A DNA stretch of 23,664 bases, taken from assembly GCA_029974875.1 (NCBI GenBank), contig JARKQP010000289.1:1-23664 (forward strand). Reading direction: 5' to 3'. The position numbers and the translations under genes are program-made. The DNA comes from Mobilitalea sp. GTDB lineage: Bacteria; Bacillota_A; Clostridia; Lachnospirales; Lachnospiraceae. Below the pieces are notes generated by a model that worked only from the letters and a program-made list of their open reading frames with translations, was not told the origin of the DNA and made no database searches. Positions 22,807 through 23,664 of this stretch are shown one piece after another (within the stretch, counting starts at the first letter, position 1; each line of letters begins with the position of its first letter).

Positions 22807-23664
22807 TTATTCGGCTGTATTTAAAATTGAAGCATGTTTTTCTCCGTTTTCTTTTCTGATTTGCGGCATTAATTTATCAAGATTATAGAATTTCGCCGTA
22901 ATTGCAGAAAGAATATATAAAGCGAGCGGAATAAAGCTGACTAATAAACGGAGCATTAAAATAGCAGAAGCCGGTTGGTCTACAGTAACGCCCTCTACAG
23001 TGCTTATATAACCGGCCCCATTTAGGAATACGCCGAGAAGGAATGCTCCAAATGCGCTGCCGAGGTTGCTTGTGAGGTTTGGTATTACGCTTAATGTTGC
23101 CTCAAGGCGGTGCATACCCTTCCATTCGTTGTATTCGGCACAATCGATAATCATCAGGCCAGCTAACATGCTGAGCGGAACAGCTCCGATACCAACAAAG
23201 ATACTTGCAAGGATAATTATCATTAAGTTTGCACCAGCGAACCAGTAAATGACACAGCCGATACATTGAATTATTATTCCGGCCAAAATGACGTCCCTGA
23301 TAGCAAATTTTTTGAGCAAGGGAGGGAAAATAAACATAATAGGAACCATAAGAAGCTGGACAGCGGCGGTCAAGCCCATGGCCTCAACATTTTTAACTAC
23401 ATAAGTAAAATAGAATACGGATACACCCATATTTGCAACTATACTTGTAATGAGGGTTATATAAGCAATTTGGTAAATGTATTTATTCGATTTTAATACC
23501 TTTAACATTCAGTTAAGATCCAAATGCTCCGTCGTAGCTTCAACTTTATTCTTTTCTGGAATAAAGAAGAAGCGGAGTTAACCGATTAATGTTGCCGGTA
23601 CTGCAATAATTGTGATTAAGGTTGTCCAACCCTTTGCCGATGTGGCCATGGTGCCCATTAAAAT
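22807..23664 (-). pseudogene. GPH-family sugar:cation symporter, broken, 5' part outside the window
   Basis: The frame open from 23508 down to 22807 encodes 233 residues of the C-terminal half of a glycoside-pentoside-hexuronide:cation symporter (MFS_2 type). It shows about six membrane helices and the helix-rich motif DCAEYNEWKGMHRLEATLSVIP, typical of the family. Upstream, in the same frame, the family sequence continues through GWTTLITIIAVPATLIG, stop, LRFFFIPEKN, ... LDLN, stop, MLKVLKSNKYIYQ. The stops are TAA (minus strand, 23578-23580) and TGA (23509-23511). The ATG at 23508 is therefore an internal Met, not a true start, and no ribosome site is seen before it. Two nonsense changes make a functional transporter unlikely. 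The gene's first half lies beyond the window. Confidence 0.82.

Noticed and set aside
1..23664. CRISPR array, tRNA, rRNA or transposase genes
   Set aside because: No regularly spaced repeat array, no cloverleaf or rRNA-like sequence, and no transposase or integrase motifs were seen on reading both strands.

Overview
The window looks like chromosome of a low-GC, Gram-positive anaerobic Clostridia, most like Lachnospiraceae. This is inferred from the strong GGAGG-type ribosome sites, lipobox-anchored solute-binding proteins, a LytS/YesM-type kinase with an AraC-type regulator, LplB/YtcP-type permeases and a Cys-type sulfatase. I see no rRNA, tRNA, CRISPR array, transposase or phage gene. The window is almost entirely carbohydrate uptake and catabolism, in four blocks.

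Block 1 (about 1-7.5 kb, plus strand, AT-rich): a sulfatase with a defective 5' end, then a sugar ABC importer (lipoprotein binding protein and two permeases), a class II ketose-bisphosphate aldolase and an L-fucose/L-arabinose isomerase-like protein. It reads as a cluster for a sulfated or host- or algal-type sugar, but has no kinase of its own. A terminator closes it, facing a convergent LacI-family repressor.

Block 2 (about 7.6-14.4 kb, noticeably GC-richer): the LacI regulator is divergent from an ECF transporter S component, followed by a phosphofructokinase-like kinase, a second class II aldolase, a divergent triosephosphate isomerase-like protein and a LarA-like nickel-pincer racemase/epimerase. 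Three CAAACGTTTG-type palindromes sit in the LacI/ECF-S divergent region and just before the kinase, which ties the operon to this LacI. A glycolysis-like kinase/aldolase/isomerase trio ending in a LarA homologue is the best candidate here for an undescribed pathway.

Block 3 (14.5-15.3 kb): a compact Phd/YefM-RelE type toxin-antitoxin pair with a clear sigma-A promoter, one-base gene overlap and a terminator.

Block 4 (15.4-22.35 kb): a two-component system (membrane sensor kinase and AraC-type response regulator), a second lipoprotein binding protein, two LplB/YtcP-type permeases, and the wreck of a GH51 alpha-L-arabinofuranosidase that has lost its middle. The sensor and importer appear intact although their presumed partner enzyme is dead. 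Beyond it lie strong inverted repeats, a short possible coding remnant, and on the minus strand the C-terminal half of a GPH-family sugar:cation symporter broken by two in-frame stops and running off the window.

Both window ends therefore carry damaged genes, while the interior is intact.
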